A DNA stretch of 5,115 bases, taken from contig JAAYHP010000565.1 in assembly GCA_012735355.1 (NCBI GenBank), positions 1 to 5,115 on the forward strand. Reading direction: 5' to 3'. Source of the DNA: Lysinibacillus sp. GTDB lineage: Bacteria > Bacillota > Bacilli > Bacillales_A > Planococcaceae. The notes beneath the pieces were generated by a model, which did no database searches, had not been told where the DNA came from, and saw only the letters and a list, made by a program, of their open reading frames with translations. Shown here piece by piece: positions 5,071 through 5,115 of the stretch. The translations under genes were made by a program, and so were the position numbers. Each line of letters begins with the position of its first letter. The stretch's first letter is position 1.

Positions 5071-5115
5071 ATTGATTTCCGTTCCGGGGACGCTTTCCAC
5101 GGGCCCGACTCGAGC
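5071..5115. repeat. Left edge of a GC-rich dispersed intergenic repeat (cut by the window)
   Basis: From about 5078 the composition jumps to 27 G/C of 38, in a window that is otherwise strongly AT-rich. ATTGATTTCCGTTCCGGGGA (5071-5090) and the following CGCTTTCCACGGG look like the start of an element I recall as frequent between genes in Bacillaceae and Planococcaceae genomes. Only the first 45 bases are visible, so size, orientation and any flanking duplication are unknown. Confidence 0.5.

Noticed and set aside
1..5115. CRISPR arrays, tRNA or rRNA genes, transposase genes or attachment sites
   Set aside because: No evenly spaced repeats, cloverleaf-like sequence, transposase coding or target-site duplications were found.

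Overview
The window is AT-rich and carries Bacillales-style signals: strong GGAGG-type ribosome binding sites, TTG and GTG starts, lipoproteins with short lipoboxes, perfect-stem terminators, and a YqhL-type rhodanese gene. It most likely comes from a member of the Bacillaceae or Planococcaceae. The species cannot be told from the sequence alone.

Layout. Positions 1-272 hold a terminator, a tiny possible remnant of a multicopper-oxidase C-terminus on the minus strand (67-111), and a promoter with 11-bp-spaced direct repeats. That promoter drives a plus-strand lipoprotein of the PCYCGC-motif family (273-797). A perfect 15-bp bidirectional terminator (831-865) separates it from a convergent minus-strand gene set. 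Read in transcription order, that set is sensor histidine kinase (4363-3008), OmpR-family response regulator (2994-2323), CueP-family copper-binding lipoprotein (2286-1750) and a six-helix CcdA/DsbD-type membrane protein with one cysteine in each half (1676-948). A separate plus-strand rhodanese gene, yqhL (4601-4987), follows. It ends at a perfect 18-bp terminator, after which the window runs into the edge of a GC-rich element that looks like a dispersed intergenic repeat.

How the genes fit together. The three cysteines of the CueP protein match Salmonella CueP in spacing (8 and 68 residues, from memory of the family). In Salmonella, CueP works with the Scs thiol-disulfide reductases in copper resistance. 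Here a CcdA-like electron carrier is encoded just downstream of cueP, and a two-component system sits at the head of the same operon. The promoter of the kinase gene and the promoter of the PCYCGC lipoprotein gene, about 4.2 kb apart on opposite strands, align without gaps over 36 positions with 26 identities. Both contain CATA repeats 11 bp apart and both have the -10 box exactly 24 bp from the first repeat. I infer one regulon: a copper or envelope-thiol stress system in which a membrane reductase keeps two lipid-anchored, cysteine-rich metal-binding proteins reduced outside the membrane. The rhodanese gene is probably an unrelated housekeeping neighbour.
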